Assembly: GCA_934373295.1 (NCBI GenBank) | Contig: CAKROK010000005.1 | Span: 1 to 54,469, forward strand | Origin: an uncultured Christensenellaceae bacterium | GTDB lineage: Bacteria > Bacillota > Clostridia > Christensenellales > Christensenellaceae | Length of the DNA: 54,469 bases | Direction of reading: 5' to 3' | Shown here: positions 16,175 through 26,491 of the stretch, piece by piece | Position numbering within the stretch: position 1 is the first letter of the stretch | Layout of the letters: every line of letters starts with the position of its first letter | Translations under genes and position numbers: made by a program | Notes under the pieces: model-generated | Told to the model about the DNA's origin: nothing | The model's database searches: none | Seen by the model: the letters and a program-made list of their open reading frames with translations, nothing else

Positions 16175-18274
16175 TTAGTCCTCTTCCTTTAATTCGGAAG
16201 GCTTTACGCCCTTGTGCGTAAGGTTTATTCTGCCCATCTTATCGATCTCTATTACCTTTACAAGCAGCTCATCGCCCTCGGATACGACGTCCTCGACCTT
16301 TTCCACAAACTTCTTGGAAAGCTCGCTTATGCGGACCATGCCCTCCTTGCCGGGGACCATCTCGACGAACGCGCCCTTGGGGATGATCTTTGTGACCTTG
16401 CCCATGTAGACCTGACCGACCTCGATATCCGTGGCGATGCCCATGATGATCTTCTTGGCCTTCTTCGCCGCCTCCTCATCGGGGGTGGAGATGAATACTC
16501 TGCCGTCGTCCTCGATATCGATCTTGACGCCCGTATCCGCGATGATCTTGTTGATGGTCTTTCCGCCCGAGCCGATGACCTCTCTAATCTTATCGGGATT
16601 GATGGTGAACTGTATGATCTTAGGCGCATAGGGAGACATATGCTCCTTGGGAGCAGAGATGACCTCGTTCATCTTTGAGAGAATGTGCAGCCTGCCGCGC
16701 TTTGCCTGTGCGAGCGCCCTCTCTAAAATCTCCTTATCGATGCCCTTTATCTTTATGTCCATCTGGATGGCAGTTATGCCGTCCGTCGTGCCCGCGACCT
16801 TGAAGTCCATGTCGCCTAAGAAGTCCTCAAGACCCTGGATATCCGTGAGCACTATGACCTTGCCCTCGTGCTTCATGAGACCCATCGCAGCGCCCGCGAC
16901 CGCCTTTTTCATGGGCACGCCCGCGTCCATGAGCGCCATGGAGCTTGCACAGACGGATGCCTGAGAGGTCGAGCCGTTCGAGCTTAAAACCTCGGATACC
17001 GCACGAATCGCATAGGGGAACTCCTGCTCATCGGGGAGCATGGGTAAAATAGCCCTCTCCGCGAGTGCGCCGTGGCCTATCTCACGCCTGTTTGCGCTTC
17101 TTAAAGGCTTCGCCTCGCCCGTGGTGTACGGCGGCATGTTGTACTGGTGCATATATCTCTTAAAGACCTCTTCGGAAAGCCCGTCGAGCGTCTGGCCGTC
17201 GCCCATCGCGCCTAAGGTGACGAGGTTCATGACCTGCGTTTCGCCTCTCGTGAATACTGCGGAGCCGTGCGTCCTCGCGAATATGCCCGTCTCACACCAT
17301 ATCGGGCGGACCTCTTCATATCCTCTGCCGTCCGGCCTTACGCCCTCGGCGACTATCTTATGACGGACTATCTCCTTCATCACGTTATAAAGCGAGCCTT
17401 CGATATCCTTCTTGCCATCGGGATACTTTTCGGCAAAGAACTCGACTGCCTCTGCCTTGACCTGCTTTTCACGCGCGTTTCTCTCGTGCCTGTCAAAGGG
17501 CTCCATAGCCCACTTCATCTTTTCGGTGAAGTTCTCGCGCACGTCCGCGTCCAGCTCCTCGGGGATGGTGTATATCTCGACTTCCTTTGCGGGCTTGCCG
17601 ATCTCCTCCTTTATCTGCTCGATAAACGCGCAGATCTTCTTTATCTCCTCATGCGCGAAGAGTATCGCGCCTAACATCTCGTCCTCGGTTATCTCGTTCG
17701 CGCCCGCTTCGACCATCATTACCGCGTCCTTTGTTCCTGAAACGGTGAGGGAGAGCCTGCTCTTTGCGCGCTGAGCGGAATCGGGGTTGATGATATATTC
17801 GCCGTCGACGTAGCCCACAGCTACCGTGCCCGTGGGACCCATGAAGGGTATTCCAGAGATGGACAGAGCAACGGACGAGCCTATCATGGCATAAACCTCC
17901 GGCGGGATATCCATATCCACGCTCATAACGGTCGCTATGACCTGTACGTCGTTATAAAAGCCCTTGGGGAAGAGCGGACGAATGGGTCTGTCGATAAGGC
18001 GGCATGTAAGCACTGCCTTTTCGGAGGGTCTGCCCTCTCTCTTTATAAAGCCGCCCGGTATCTTGCCCGCGGCGTACATTTTTTCTTCAAACTCGACGCT
18101 CAGGGGGAAGAAGTCTATCCCGTCCCTGGGGGATTCCGCCATGGTCGCGTTGACCATGACCGCCGTATCGCCGCATCTTACGATACAGCTGCCGTCCGCC
18201 TGACCGCAGTATTTGCCTGATTCTACTATCAGCTCTCTGCCGCCCAGCATCATCTTGTAAACATGATTTTCCAT
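16175..18274 (-). CDS. pnp: Polynucleotide phosphorylase
   Basis: 699 aa from ATG 18274, with GGAAAGG upstream; an upstream in-frame start lacks support. It is a 3'-5' phosphorolytic exoribonuclease of the degradosome. Two RNase PH domains are visible (first with IPGGFIKREGRPSEKAVLTC, second with RPDGRGYEEVRPIWCETGIF and the active-site region GDMDFKVAGTTDGITAIQMD). A KH domain (EVIGSGGKTINKI, ~residue 555) and an S1 domain (VGQVYMGKVTKIIPKGAFVE, ~residue 620) follow. It is full length. It follows rpsO, as in most bacteria, with a hairpin between them. Confidence 0.98.
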   Translation of the reverse strand: MENHVYKMMLGGRELIVESGKYCGQADGSCIVRCGDTAVMVNATMAESPRDGIDFFPLSVEFEEKMYAAGKIPGGFIKREGRPSEKAVLTCRLIDRPIRPLFPKGFYNDVQVIATVMSVDMDIPPEVYAMIGSSVALSISGIPFMGPTGTVAVGYVDGEYIINPDSAQRAKSRLSLTVSGTKDAVMMVEAGANEITEDEMLGAILFAHEEIKKICAFIEQIKEEIGKPAKEVEIYTIPEELDADVRENFTEKMKWAMEPFDRHERNAREKQVKAEAVEFFAEKYPDGKKDIEGSLYNVMKEIVRHKIVAEGVRPDGRGYEEVRPIWCETGIFARTHGSAVFTRGETQVMNLVTLGAMGDGQTLDGLSEEVFKRYMHQYNMPPYTTGEAKPLRSANRREIGHGALAERAILPMLPDEQEFPYAIRAVSEVLSSNGSTSQASVCASSMALMDAGVPMKKAVAGAAMGLMKHEGKVIVLTDIQGLEDFLGDMDFKVAGTTDGITAIQMDIKIKGIDKEILERALAQAKRGRLHILSKMNEVISAPKEHMSPYAPKIIQFTINPDKIREVIGSGGKTINKIIADTGVKIDIEDDGRVFISTPDEEAAKKAKKIIMGIATDIEVGQVYMGKVTKIIPKGAFVEMVPGKEGMVRISELSKKFVEKVEDVVSEGDELLVKVIEIDKMGRINLTHKGVKPSELKEED

Positions 18275-18379
18275 AGTTGCCTTTCCGTGCACCTTATGCA
18301 CATTTTGAGTATATTTTTCCTTTATTAGAAACTAAATTATGCGAATTTGGAGGCTTCGCGTTTTTTGAGTTAAAAATGA

Positions 18380-18403
18380 AGGGCGGTATATTTCGACCGC
18401 CCT
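18380..18403 (-). terminator. Hairpin between rpsO and pnp
   Basis: Minus-strand stem AGGGCGGT/ACCGCCCT, then TCATTTTTAAC. It may be a partial terminator or an RNA processing site. RNase III cleavage at an rpsO-pnp hairpin is known in E. coli; that role here is inference. Confidence 0.6.
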
Positions 18404-18410
18404 ACATCAA

Positions 18411-18668
18411 TTACTTTCTGAGTCCCAGCTTTGCGATAAGAGCTCTGTATCTCTCAATATCCTTGGACTTAAGGTAATTGAGAAGGCCCTTTCTCTGGCC
18501 AACCAGCTTTAAAAGTCCTCTGCGGGAGTGGTTGTCCTTATGATGCGTCTTGAAGTGCTCGTTTAAGTGGTTGATACGAGCGGTAAGAAGCGCAACCTGA
18601 ACCTCGGGAGAGCCGGTATCGCCCTCTTTTGTCGCAAACTCTGCGATGATAGCCTGCTTGTCGATCAT
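18411..18668 (-). CDS. rpsO: 30S ribosomal protein S15
   Basis: 85 aa, slightly shorter than the usual 89. It binds the central domain of 16S rRNA early in 30S assembly. The family signatures are clear: [18 protein letters not shown] and [19 protein letters not shown], followed by [14 protein letters not shown] is upstream of the ATG. It is in the order ribF-rpsO-pnp on the minus strand. The 94-nt leader may carry its own promoter but no clear -35/-10 pair was found. Confidence 0.98.
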   Translation of the reverse strand: MIDKQAIIAEFATKEGDTGSPEVQVALLTARINHLNEHFKTHHKDNHSRRGLLKLVGQRKGLLNYLKSKDIERYRALIAKLGLRK

Positions 18669-18762
18669 TTGTCTATACCTCCAAAATTATCCCCTGCAAA
18701 CTGAGTAGGGCGTCAGACACTCGCCGAACGCAGTAAGCGGTTTTCGTGATTTTTCACAATGA

Positions 18763-19683
18763 TTATTGTAACATAGAAAAATCGTATTGTAAAGCTATTT
18801 TTTTATCTCTTTCAAGCTGGGCGCAAAGTGCGTCCACGCCGTCAAATCGCCGCTCATCCCTCAAAAACGAGTGCAGCTCCACGCTCACCGTTTTGCCGTA
18901 GAGGTCCATATCGCATCCCATTATGTGCGTCTCAACGTTCATCCTGTCCGTATTTTCCACCGTCGGTCGCACGCCGATGTTGGTTATCGCAGGGTAATAT
19001 TCGCCCAAAAGCCTCACGCGGGATACGTATACGCCCCTCTTTGCCTCTATTTTATGCGGATATGCGAAGTTTATCGTAGGGAATCCTATCCTGCTGCCCA
19101 AATGCTTGCCGTGGACGACCTCGCCCGTGAGCTTAAAGGGCAGCGTGAGCATTTTATTCGCGCTCTCGATATTTCCCTCTTTTATCAATGCACGTATGCG
19201 CGAGCTGGAGACGGTCTGTCCATCAAACATCACGCCCTGACCAACGGCGGTCTTTATGCCGTTGACCCCGGCGTAATCCTCTATGAACTGCGCGTTTCCC
19301 CTCGCGTCCTTGCCGAATGAGTAGTTAAAGCCGAACGCAAGCGCGTGCGCACTCAGCGAATCCCGCAGAAAATCCAGAAATTCAATGGGGCTGTGCTGTG
19401 AAAACTCCCGCGTGAACACGGGCATGAACACGTAATCCACTCCGCAGGCTTCGAGCGCGGCGAGCTTCTCCTGCGTAGTATATATAGGCTGCTTGTCCTT
19501 GGAAAATACGCTCGCGGGGATATTTTCAAACGTGTAACAAACCACGGGCATGTTTTTCGCATTTTCCCGCGCAAGGGCGAGTATGCTCCTATGCCCCATG
19601 TGTACGCCGTCGAACGTCCCCAGCGCGACGGACGCGCCCGTCTTTTTTAAAATATCCAGCTTTGATGCCGAAAGTATCTCCAT
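18763..19683 (-). CDS. ribF: Bifunctional riboflavin kinase / FMN adenylyltransferase
   Basis: 306 aa. It makes FMN from riboflavin and then FAD. The N-terminal nucleotidyltransferase domain has GTFDGVHMGHRSIL (HxGH-like site) and the ISSSR-type loop (TVSSSRIRALIKEG). The C-terminal riboflavin kinase domain has HGKHLGSRIGFPTINF and the NIGVRPT motif, with the catalytic Glu in NVETHI. Length is normal. It lies 12 nt downstream of truB. No FMN riboswitch is present in this position, so regulation is likely with the translation operon. Confidence 0.97.
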   Translation of the reverse strand: MEILSASKLDILKKTGASVALGTFDGVHMGHRSILALARENAKNMPVVCYTFENIPASVFSKDKQPIYTTQEKLAALEACGVDYVFMPVFTREFSQHSPIEFLDFLRDSLSAHALAFGFNYSFGKDARGNAQFIEDYAGVNGIKTAVGQGVMFDGQTVSSSRIRALIKEGNIESANKMLTLPFKLTGEVVHGKHLGSRIGFPTINFAYPHKIEAKRGVYVSRVRLLGEYYPAITNIGVRPTVENTDRMNVETHIMGCDMDLYGKTVSVELHSFLRDERRFDGVDALCAQLERDKKIALQYDFSMLQ

Positions 19684-19695
19684 AAAAATCCCCCG

Positions 19696-20580
19696 TCAAT
19701 AGAGCGATATGCGCAGCTTTATGCCCTCGTCGCACTTTCCGGCTATGCCTATCAGCTCGCCCGCGCTGTATACGAGAAAATCCCCCTCGCAGGGCGGCTT
19801 TACCCTCTGCGAAAGCCCGTTTTTAAGGCGCGTCGCGGTCAGCTCACCCACGTCTATCCTCTTCATGCCCTCGAGCGCACGACTCGCGGGGATCACAAAG
19901 CTCATGTCTCCCATCGCGGCCATCTCCTTTAGCTCGTCGATCGTATATGCGTCCTCTATGCTCTGCCCGCCCGAGCGCGTGCGCAGAAGAAAGCTCATAT
20001 ACGCGCATACGCCCAGCCTCTTTGCGATATCCTCAATGAGAACGCGGATATACGTCCCCTTTGAGCAGGCGACCCTCATCATATAGCGATTTTCACCCGT
20101 CTTTGCCAAAAGCTCCAGCTCGTATATCACCGCGCGTCTCGCAGGCTTTTTGGCTATAGGCTTGCCCTTTCGCGCGAGCTTATAGGACTCCGTTCCGTCT
20201 ATCTTCACCGCGGAATACGCGGGCGGTATCTGCGTTATCTCTCCGCGGAACTCATCCAGAACGCCCTCCAGCATCTCCCGCGTGACCGAGCAACTCTCGC
20301 GCTTTTCGATATTTCCGTAGCTGTCGAGGGTGTCCGTCGCGCAGCCAAAGCAGCATTCCGCGATGTACTCCTTTTTTCTATCCATGAGCAGCTCGGATAG
20401 CCGCGCGCTTCTTCCCAGCGCAACGCAAAGCACACCCGCCGCGCCCGGATCGAGCGTCCCCGCATGGCCTATGCGCTTATATTTAAGTAAACCCTTTAAA
20501 AACACCACAACGCCGCTGGAGCTCATCCCCGGCGGCTTTATCACGTTTATTATTCCGTTATAGCTTTTCGTCTCTTCCAT
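19696..20580 (-). CDS. truB: tRNA pseudouridine(55) synthase
   Basis: 294 aa. It isomerises U55 of tRNAs to pseudouridine. The active site GTLDPGAAGVLCVALG contains catalytic Asp44. Other family blocks are IPPAYSAVKIDG and CSKGTYIRVLIEDIA. The C-terminal PUA-like region is short but present (GLSQRVKPPCEGDF ...). The start abuts nrnA with no gap, and ribF follows, as in other Firmicutes. Confidence 0.97.
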   Translation of the reverse strand: MEETKSYNGIINVIKPPGMSSSGVVVFLKGLLKYKRIGHAGTLDPGAAGVLCVALGRSARLSELLMDRKKEYIAECCFGCATDTLDSYGNIEKRESCSVTREMLEGVLDEFRGEITQIPPAYSAVKIDGTESYKLARKGKPIAKKPARRAVIYELELLAKTGENRYMMRVACSKGTYIRVLIEDIAKRLGVCAYMSFLLRTRSGGQSIEDAYTIDELKEMAAMGDMSFVIPASRALEGMKRIDVGELTATRLKNGLSQRVKPPCEGDFLVYSAGELIGIAGKCDEGIKLRISLY

Positions 20581-21534
20581 CTATTTTATAAGTGCCACGG
20601 CGCTTTCCACCGCGCGTTTATAAATTTCATCCATCGTGCCGTAATCAGTATATCCCGCCGCGTGGACATGTCCTCCGCCGCCAAACTTGCTCGCAAGCGC
20701 CGCGACATCCGCATATTCGTTGCTCCTCAGGCCGACCTTCGCCTTTGTTCCGCTCTGCTCGTTTACAAAAATAGCGATCTCCACGCCCTTTATCTCACGC
20801 GCGTAGTTTATCATACACTCCGTGTCCTCTTTTGCGGCGCCGCATTCGTCGATATCCTTCTTATAGAGCTTCGTTGCGGCGACCTTTCCGTCACAAAAAA
20901 GCTCTATGGCGTCGATGCCCCGCCCTATCAGCTTGGTCGCGCCCAAGCTGCGCTCGGCATATATCATTGCACACAGCTTCGGGATATCGGCGCCGCATTT
21001 TCTTAGGTACGCCGCCGCCTTTAAGGTACCCTCCGTCACGCTCGAATATATGAAATTTCCCGTGTCCGTGGAAATCGCGATATATAGCGCGTTCGCGATT
21101 TTTTCATCCATCGGCACACCCAGTTCGCCAATAAGCTTTAATATTATCTCGCCCGTGGACGAAAGACATTCGACATAGTTTCTGTTCGCGTATTTCGTAT
21201 TAGTCGGGTGATGATCGACGTTAAGCGTGACATCTGCGGAGAAAAATGCGTCCTTGATGCTCCCCATGCGTGGGACGTCCGCCACGTCCACCGCCACGGC
21301 GCAGTCGAATTTTTCCCCTACAAGGTCATTTTCCCGCCTGAAAAAGCAATACTTTTCAAGCTGACGCAGTTTATCGGGAACTTTTCCGTCCACCGCCGCC
21401 GTGACGCGCTTGCCCAGCTTTTTAAGCGCCATGTACAACGCGGCGGCACTGCCCAAAGTATCTCCATCCGGACTGACATGCGAAACTATCAGTATATCGT
21501 TCGCGGCTAAAAGGCTATCTGCTATAAGTTTCAT
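20581..21534 (-). CDS. nrnA: Bifunctional oligoribonuclease / pAp phosphatase NrnA (DHH family)
   Basis: 317 aa from ATG 21534; a GTG three codons earlier is an alternative. It degrades nanoRNAs and dephosphorylates 3'-phosphoadenosine 5'-phosphate. The DHH domain carries SHVSPDGDTLGSA, VAVDVADVPRMG, NVDHHPTN and ISTDTGNFIYSS, all metal-binding. The DHHA1 domain ends in GGGGHVHAAG, which binds substrate. The start overlaps rbfA by 20 nt, so translation is coupled. The rbfA-nrnA-truB order is typical. Confidence 0.95.
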   Translation of the reverse strand: MKLIADSLLAANDILIVSHVSPDGDTLGSAAALYMALKKLGKRVTAAVDGKVPDKLRQLEKYCFFRRENDLVGEKFDCAVAVDVADVPRMGSIKDAFFSADVTLNVDHHPTNTKYANRNYVECLSSTGEIILKLIGELGVPMDEKIANALYIAISTDTGNFIYSSVTEGTLKAAAYLRKCGADIPKLCAMIYAERSLGATKLIGRGIDAIELFCDGKVAATKLYKKDIDECGAAKEDTECMINYAREIKGVEIAIFVNEQSGTKAKVGLRSNEYADVAALASKFGGGGHVHAAGYTDYGTMDEIYKRAVESAVALIK

Positions 21535-21910
21535 TTGATTCACCCGTGACCGTCATCTGTGCGTCCTTTTCATGCACCTCGTCTATGAGCTTGGATATCT
21601 GTATACTGTATTCTATCGAATCGTCGTGTATAAACGTGAGGTTGGGTATCCTCCTCAGCTTTATCTTGTCGTTTAAGCGCGCGCGTATAAACCCCTCTGC
21701 GGAGGAGAGCGCCGCCATTGTGTCCTTCACCCTTTCCGGCTCGTCAAATACGCTCACATACACCTTCGCGTATTTTAGATCGGGCGTGACCTCGACGCGC
21801 GTCACGCTGACCATGCTGCTCATGCGCGGGTCCTTTATATCCGTTAAGAATATTTCGGAGAGTCCTCTTTTGAACTCTCCTTGAATTTTTACAATCCTGT
21901 TGTTCGCCAT
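21515..21910 (-). CDS. rbfA: 30S ribosome-binding factor RbfA
   Basis: 131 aa. A single KH-like domain protein that binds free 30S subunits and is needed for late 16S rRNA processing and cold adaptation. Recognisable blocks: VKIQGEFKRGLSEIFLTDIK, then the strand DLKYAKVYVSVFDEPE and IPNLTFIHDDSIEYSIQISK. It lies directly after infB with no gap. Confidence 0.96.
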   Translation of the reverse strand: MANNRIVKIQGEFKRGLSEIFLTDIKDPRMSSMVSVTRVEVTPDLKYAKVYVSVFDEPERVKDTMAALSSAEGFIRARLNDKIKLRRIPNLTFIHDDSIEYSIQISKLIDEVHEKDAQMTVTGESNETYSR

Positions 21911-24787
21911 TTATCTCGGCACCTCTACCATTTCAAACGCCTCGAGGATATCTCCCTCCTTGAGGTCGTTATAGTTTTCCACAGTTATGCCGCATTCAAA
22001 GCCGGAAAGAACTTCCTTCGCGTCGTCCTTAAAGCGCTTTAAGGATGATATCGTTCCCTCGTGGACGACAATGCCGTCCCTTACCAGCCTTATGGACGCG
22101 TTTCTCGTTATCTTGCCGTCCTTTACCATACAGCCGGCTATCGTGCCCACGCCGGACGCCTTGAACGTCTGCCTAATCTCCGCATGGCCTAAGACCTGCT
22201 CCTTAAACTCAGGCGCAAGCATACCCTTCATAGCCTTTTCAACGTCCTCTATCGCGTTATAGATAACTCTATACAATCTTATATCGACATTTTCACGCTC
22301 CGCCGCCGCGGTGACGGTGTTATCCGGACGCACGTTAAAGCCGATTATAATGGCGTTTGACGCGGATGCGAGCAGGACGTCCGATTCGCTTATCGTGCCT
22401 ACGCCGCCATGAACCACGCGCACTCTGACCTCGTCGTTAGAGAGCTTTTCAAGCGACTGCTTCACCGCCTCGACGGAGCCCTGAACATCCGCCTTGACGA
22501 TTATGTTTAAGTCCTTTATCTGACCCTCGGCTATCTGATTGAACAGATCGTCGAGAGATACCTTGCTCATCGCCTTTAGCTTTTCCGCCTTCGCCTTGTC
22601 CTTTCTCTCTTCTACGACCTGTCTTGAGAGCTTATCCTGCTCAACAGCATATATTATGTCGCCCGCTTCGGGGACTTCCGAGAAGCCTATGACCTCTACC
22701 GGCGTGGAGGGGCCCGCCTTTTTGACGTTTCTTCCCTCGTCGTTCACCATTGCCCTGACTCTGCCGTATGCCATGCCAGCGACGATAGTATCGGAAATCT
22801 TTAGCGTACCGTTCTGCACGAGAACGGTCGCGACGGGGCCTCTGCCCTTATCGAGACGCGCTTCGATTATAGTACCTTTAGCGAGCCTGTTCGGGTTCGC
22901 CTTCAGCTCGAGCATATCCGCCTGGAGAAGTATCATCTCAAGAAGGTCGTCGATGCCCTGCTTTTTCTTCGCGGAGACAGGAACCATTATGACGTCGCCG
23001 CCCCAGTCCTCGCAGACCAGCTCGTATTCCGTGAGGTTCTGCTTTATCCTGTCGATATTCGCGCCCTCTTTATCTATCTTGTTTATTGCGACGATTATGG
23101 GCACGCCCGCGGATTTCGCATGGTTTATAGCCTCTATCGTCTGGGGCATTACGCCGTCGTCCGCGGCAACCACGAGTACCGCGATATCCGTCGCCTGCGC
23201 GCCTCTCGCCCTCATAGCGGTGAATGCCTCATGTCCCGGCGTATCCAAGAACGTGATTTGCCTGCCGTTTATCTTTACGGTATAAGCGCCGATGTGCTGG
23301 GTTATGCCGCCCGCTTCGCCCTCGGTGACCTTTGTACTTCTGATAGCGTCAAGAAGAGAGGTCTTTCCGTGGTCGACGTGACCCATTATGGTGACTACCG
23401 GCGGACGGGTGACGAGCTCATCTGCATCGTCCTCCTTATCCTCTGCTACGAGAATATCCTCCGCAGACTGCTCGACCTTCTGCTCAAGCTCGATGTCGAA
23501 ATCGCTCGCGACGAGGCTCGCCGTGTCAAAGTCTATCTCGGAGTTTATGGTGGACATCACACCCAGCATGAGCAGCTTTTTAAGTATCTCGGGCACGGGC
23601 TTGCCGATCTTTTCCGCAAATGTCTTTATGGATACGGTATCGCCCGTTATCGTGGCCTTTTCTATTTTAATAGGCTCGATGCGCTGCACGGGCTGCTGTG
23701 ATTTATCCTTGCGGCGTATCTTCTTTGAGCCGAACCTTTCCTCATCCTCTATGATGCCCTTATCCTTAAACGCGGGGCGCTTTTTCTTATTGTCGTCGTC
23801 CGTTCTCTTCTTACGGTCAAAGGCATGGTTATTCTGCTTGGTGTTCTCCTTTGCGGCGAACTCGGGTGCGGACGGCTTAGGCTTTCTCTGAGCGGAGGTG
23901 TGCTGCCTTGCGCCCTGATCGTCGTCCTTATCCTTTGAAAATCCGCCTCTGCGATCGTTTTGACCATAGGGCTTTCTCTGCGAGGAGTCGCCGAACTGAC
24001 GGGGCTGTCTATCGCCGTACTGTCTGGGCTGCCTGTCGCCGTAGCTTCTCTGGCCGTCCCTCTGTCCGTCGCGGTCAAAGCTCCTGCGCTCGCCGTATGC
24101 GCCCCTCTGCTGGCGTTCGCCATCCTGCTGTCTGGGTGCGCGATCGGAGTATCTCTGGTTCTGCGGTCTGTCGCCCTGGCGCGCGGGGCGCTCGTCCCTG
24201 CTCCTGCTGCCCGTCTGTCTCTGTGATTCGGTTTTTTCCTCTTTAAAGTCTCTTCTCATTTCCGCCTGTCCGGCCGTCTGCGCCGGCTCGTTGTTTTCCT
24301 TATTTTCTTTCTTCTCTTCTGTCCTTACAGTCTTTGCCGTCTGCTCCGCCTTCGGTTCGGGCTGTTTTTCGGATTTTTCCTGTTTTTCCAGCTTTATTTC
24401 AGGCTTTATCTCCGGTTTAGCCTCTTGTTTTATCTCAGGCTTTTGCTCTGGTTCCTTTGGCTTTTCCTGTTTTTCCTGTGCTGCGGGCTTTATCGGCTCC
24501 TGAATGGGCTTCTCGCTGACCTCCGGCTTAGTTACCGGCTCGGCCTTTGCGCTCTCGGCGGCCTTGGCTGCCTCCAGCTCTCTTGCCGCTTTAAGCTCTT
24601 CTTCCTGCCTTGCCAGCTTCTTTCTCTCCTCGCGCTCTCTTATCCTCGCAATGAGGTCCGTCTCCAGCTTTTTTGCCCTTTGCAGCTGGTCCTGACTTTC
24701 ATTTTGGGCGCTGACCACCTTGTCAAACACCTCTTGAGTATAATTCGTAAGTTTTTTATTTACCTCAAGTATTTTCACCTTGCTCAA
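21911..24787 (-). CDS. infB: Translation initiation factor IF-2
   Basis: 958 aa, beginning at TTG 24785-24787 with GGAGGTG six nt upstream. It places initiator tRNA in the 30S P site and promotes subunit joining using GTP. After a short helical N-terminus, residues ~50-345 are a low-complexity linker, first Lys/Glu/Pro-rich, then Arg/Gln/Gly/Asp-rich with repeats such as YGDRQPRQ. An IF2_N segment follows (~380-435). The G domain has GHVDHGKTS (~467), DTPGHEAF and NKID, then the IF2 C-terminal beta-barrels ([20 protein letters not shown]). The linker is unusually long and repetitive. Confidence 0.98.
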   Translation of the reverse strand: MSKVKILEVNKKLTNYTQEVFDKVVSAQNESQDQLQRAKKLETDLIARIREREERKKLARQEEELKAARELEAAKAAESAKAEPVTKPEVSEKPIQEPIKPAAQEKQEKPKEPEQKPEIKQEAKPEIKPEIKLEKQEKSEKQPEPKAEQTAKTVRTEEKKENKENNEPAQTAGQAEMRRDFKEEKTESQRQTGSRSRDERPARQGDRPQNQRYSDRAPRQQDGERQQRGAYGERRSFDRDGQRDGQRSYGDRQPRQYGDRQPRQFGDSSQRKPYGQNDRRGGFSKDKDDDQGARQHTSAQRKPKPSAPEFAAKENTKQNNHAFDRKKRTDDDNKKKRPAFKDKGIIEDEERFGSKKIRRKDKSQQPVQRIEPIKIEKATITGDTVSIKTFAEKIGKPVPEILKKLLMLGVMSTINSEIDFDTASLVASDFDIELEQKVEQSAEDILVAEDKEDDADELVTRPPVVTIMGHVDHGKTSLLDAIRSTKVTEGEAGGITQHIGAYTVKINGRQITFLDTPGHEAFTAMRARGAQATDIAVLVVAADDGVMPQTIEAINHAKSAGVPIIVAINKIDKEGANIDRIKQNLTEYELVCEDWGGDVIMVPVSAKKKQGIDDLLEMILLQADMLELKANPNRLAKGTIIEARLDKGRGPVATVLVQNGTLKISDTIVAGMAYGRVRAMVNDEGRNVKKAGPSTPVEVIGFSEVPEAGDIIYAVEQDKLSRQVVEERKDKAKAEKLKAMSKVSLDDLFNQIAEGQIKDLNIIVKADVQGSVEAVKQSLEKLSNDEVRVRVVHGGVGTISESDVLLASASNAIIIGFNVRPDNTVTAAAERENVDIRLYRVIYNAIEDVEKAMKGMLAPEFKEQVLGHAEIRQTFKASGVGTIAGCMVKDGKITRNASIRLVRDGIVVHEGTISSLKRFKDDAKEVLSGFECGITVENYNDLKEGDILEAFEMVEVPR

Positions 24788-24790
24788 GCG

Positions 24791-25114
24791 TTACACCTCC
24801 ACATTCTCACTGTCAGCTATCTGCACAAGCCTGTGCGCGAAGCGTCCGTCCGTGACCCCCGCGACCATAAGCCCGTCTTTTCCGCATCTGTGCGCGAGCT
24901 CTCCCGCAGGCTCGGATATTATCATCCTCACTCCGAAGTACTCGCACATATTTTTCATGTCCTTCTTAGTCCTCTTTGAAGCGCCGTCGTCGACTATCAA
25001 AAGCTCGACCTTGCCGCTCTTCACGCCCTTATCGCAGGCAAACGTGCCCAGCAGAACGCCCCTTGAGCGCACCGCCAGACCCAGCATACCGAAAAAGTTA
25101 TTTTTCAATTTCAC
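24791..25114 (-). CDS. L7Ae/L30e-family RNA-binding protein YlxQ
   Basis: 107 aa. It has the L7Ae-like fold signature (GMLGLAVRSRGVLLGTFAC, then VELLIVDDGASKRTKKDM) of the YlxQ ribosomal-protein-like family, which binds kink-turn RNA. Its exact cellular role is not established. It overlaps ylxR by 17 nt and is 3 nt before infB, the standard nusA-ylxR-ylxQ-infB arrangement. Confidence 0.93.
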   Translation of the reverse strand: MKLKNNFFGMLGLAVRSRGVLLGTFACDKGVKSGKVELLIVDDGASKRTKKDMKNMCEYFGVRMIISEPAGELAHRCGKDGLMVAGVTDGRFAHRLVQIADSENVEV

Positions 25115-25376
25115 GGCGAAGGATCACTCTCCTCATCTCGTTATACGTCTCCTCCGCAATGGTGCAGTCAAGCGCCCGCGAAAGAGCCTTTGTCTTAAAC
25201 GCCTTATCCAGACATTCTACCTTGGGGCAGATATACGCTCCTCTGCCCGAGCTTTTGCCCGTCACATCCACGCTCACGACGCCCTCCTTATCGCGAACTA
25301 TTCTCAACAGTTCCTTTTTGGGCATGGGCTGTCTGCAAGCGACGCACAGGCGTATAGGCGTCTTTCTCTCCTTCAA
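25098..25376 (-). CDS. rnpM: YlxR / RnpM (DUF448) RNA-binding protein
   Basis: 92 aa, with TTG start at 25374-25376 and a GGAG in the end of nusA. Family motifs are RLCVACRQPMPKKELLRIVR and the GRGAYIC box. In Bacillus the protein binds the RNase P RNA and modulates RNase P. It begins 2 nt after nusA. The CxxC-like start (CVAC) is conserved. Confidence 0.93.
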   Translation of the reverse strand: MKERKTPIRLCVACRQPMPKKELLRIVRDKEGVVSVDVTGKSSGRGAYICPKVECLDKAFKTKALSRALDCTIAEETYNEMRRVILRREIEK

Positions 25377-25378
25377 AT

Positions 25379-26473
25379 TTACTCCTCCGAAAGCTCCGTC
25401 TCCTCTGCGGATTCCGCATCCTTAAACACGTTATCCACTATCTGAGACTGGCTCTTTATGTCTATTTTATAGCCCGTGAGCTTTGCCGCGAGCCTTGCGT
25501 TCTGTCCCTCTTTGCCGATGGCGAGCGAAAGCTGATAATCGGGGACGATCACCTTTGCGGCGCGCTCCTCCTCGTTTACCTGGCAAATTACCACCTTTGC
25601 GGGACGAAGTGCGTTTGAGATGTACTCCGCCGGATCGCTGCTCCACGGTATGACGTCTATTCTCTCGCCGTTGAGCTCCTCGACTACGCTCTCTATTCTC
25701 TGTCCCTTGGGGCCTACGCATGCGCCGATGGGGTCAATGTTCTCGTTTTCCGCATAGACGGCTATCTTGCTGCGCTGACCGGGCTCTCTCGCGAGTGATT
25801 TTATGAGCACGGTGTTTGAGGCGATCTCAGGCACCTCCAGCTCAAACAGCCTCTTTACAAGGCCGGGATGTGAGCGGGATACGACTATCTGCGGGCCCTT
25901 TGCCGCGCGCTTTACCTCTAAAACGTATACCTTTATCCTCTTGCCGTTTTCGTATGTCTCTCCGGGGATGGTCTCGTTCATGGGGAGGATGCCGAATACC
26001 TTGCCCATTTCGACGTGATAACAGCTTCTCTCGCGGCGCTCGATGACCGCGCTCATCAGCTCGCCCTCCTTATCGGCATACTGCTCGAAAACTATCCCGC
26101 GCTCGGCCTCTCTTATCTTCTGAACGACGACCTGCTTTGCCGTCTGCGCCGCTATTCTGCCGAAGGACGCCGGCTCGACCACTTTTTCGAGCGTGTCGCC
26201 TATCTCATAAGCGGGGTTGATCTTCCTCGCGTCCTCAAGGCTGACCTCGAACGTGTCATCAAAGACCTCGTCCACGACCTCCATCTGCGCATAGATGGTT
26301 ATCTCGCCCGTCTCCTCGTTAATATCTACTCTCGCGTTCTGAGATGCGCCGAAATTGCGCTTATATGCGGAAATGAGCGCCGTCTCAAGCGCCTCTAAAA
26401 CTATTTCCTTCTTAACGCCCTTTTCATTTTCCAGCTCCTCCAGAGCATACATGAAATCGGAATCTATCTTCAT
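25379..26473 (-). CDS. nusA: Transcription termination/antitermination factor NusA
   Basis: 364 aa, the short Firmicute form without the C-terminal acidic repeats. It binds RNA polymerase and nascent RNA to control pausing and termination. Order: N-terminal RNAP-binding domain (residues 1-125, LEALETALISAYKRNFG), S1 domain (~130-200), KH1 (ENIDPIGACVGPKGQRIESV) and KH2 (VPDYQLSLAIGKEGQNARLA). A GGAGG precedes the ATG. It follows rimP by 18 nt. Confidence 0.98.
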   Translation of the reverse strand: MKIDSDFMYALEELENEKGVKKEIVLEALETALISAYKRNFGASQNARVDINEETGEITIYAQMEVVDEVFDDTFEVSLEDARKINPAYEIGDTLEKVVEPASFGRIAAQTAKQVVVQKIREAERGIVFEQYADKEGELMSAVIERRERSCYHVEMGKVFGILPMNETIPGETYENGKRIKVYVLEVKRAAKGPQIVVSRSHPGLVKRLFELEVPEIASNTVLIKSLAREPGQRSKIAVYAENENIDPIGACVGPKGQRIESVVEELNGERIDVIPWSSDPAEYISNALRPAKVVICQVNEEERAAKVIVPDYQLSLAIGKEGQNARLAAKLTGYKIDIKSQSQIVDNVFKDAESAEETELSEE

Positions 26474-26491
26474 TTTTCTGTCTTCCTCCGT

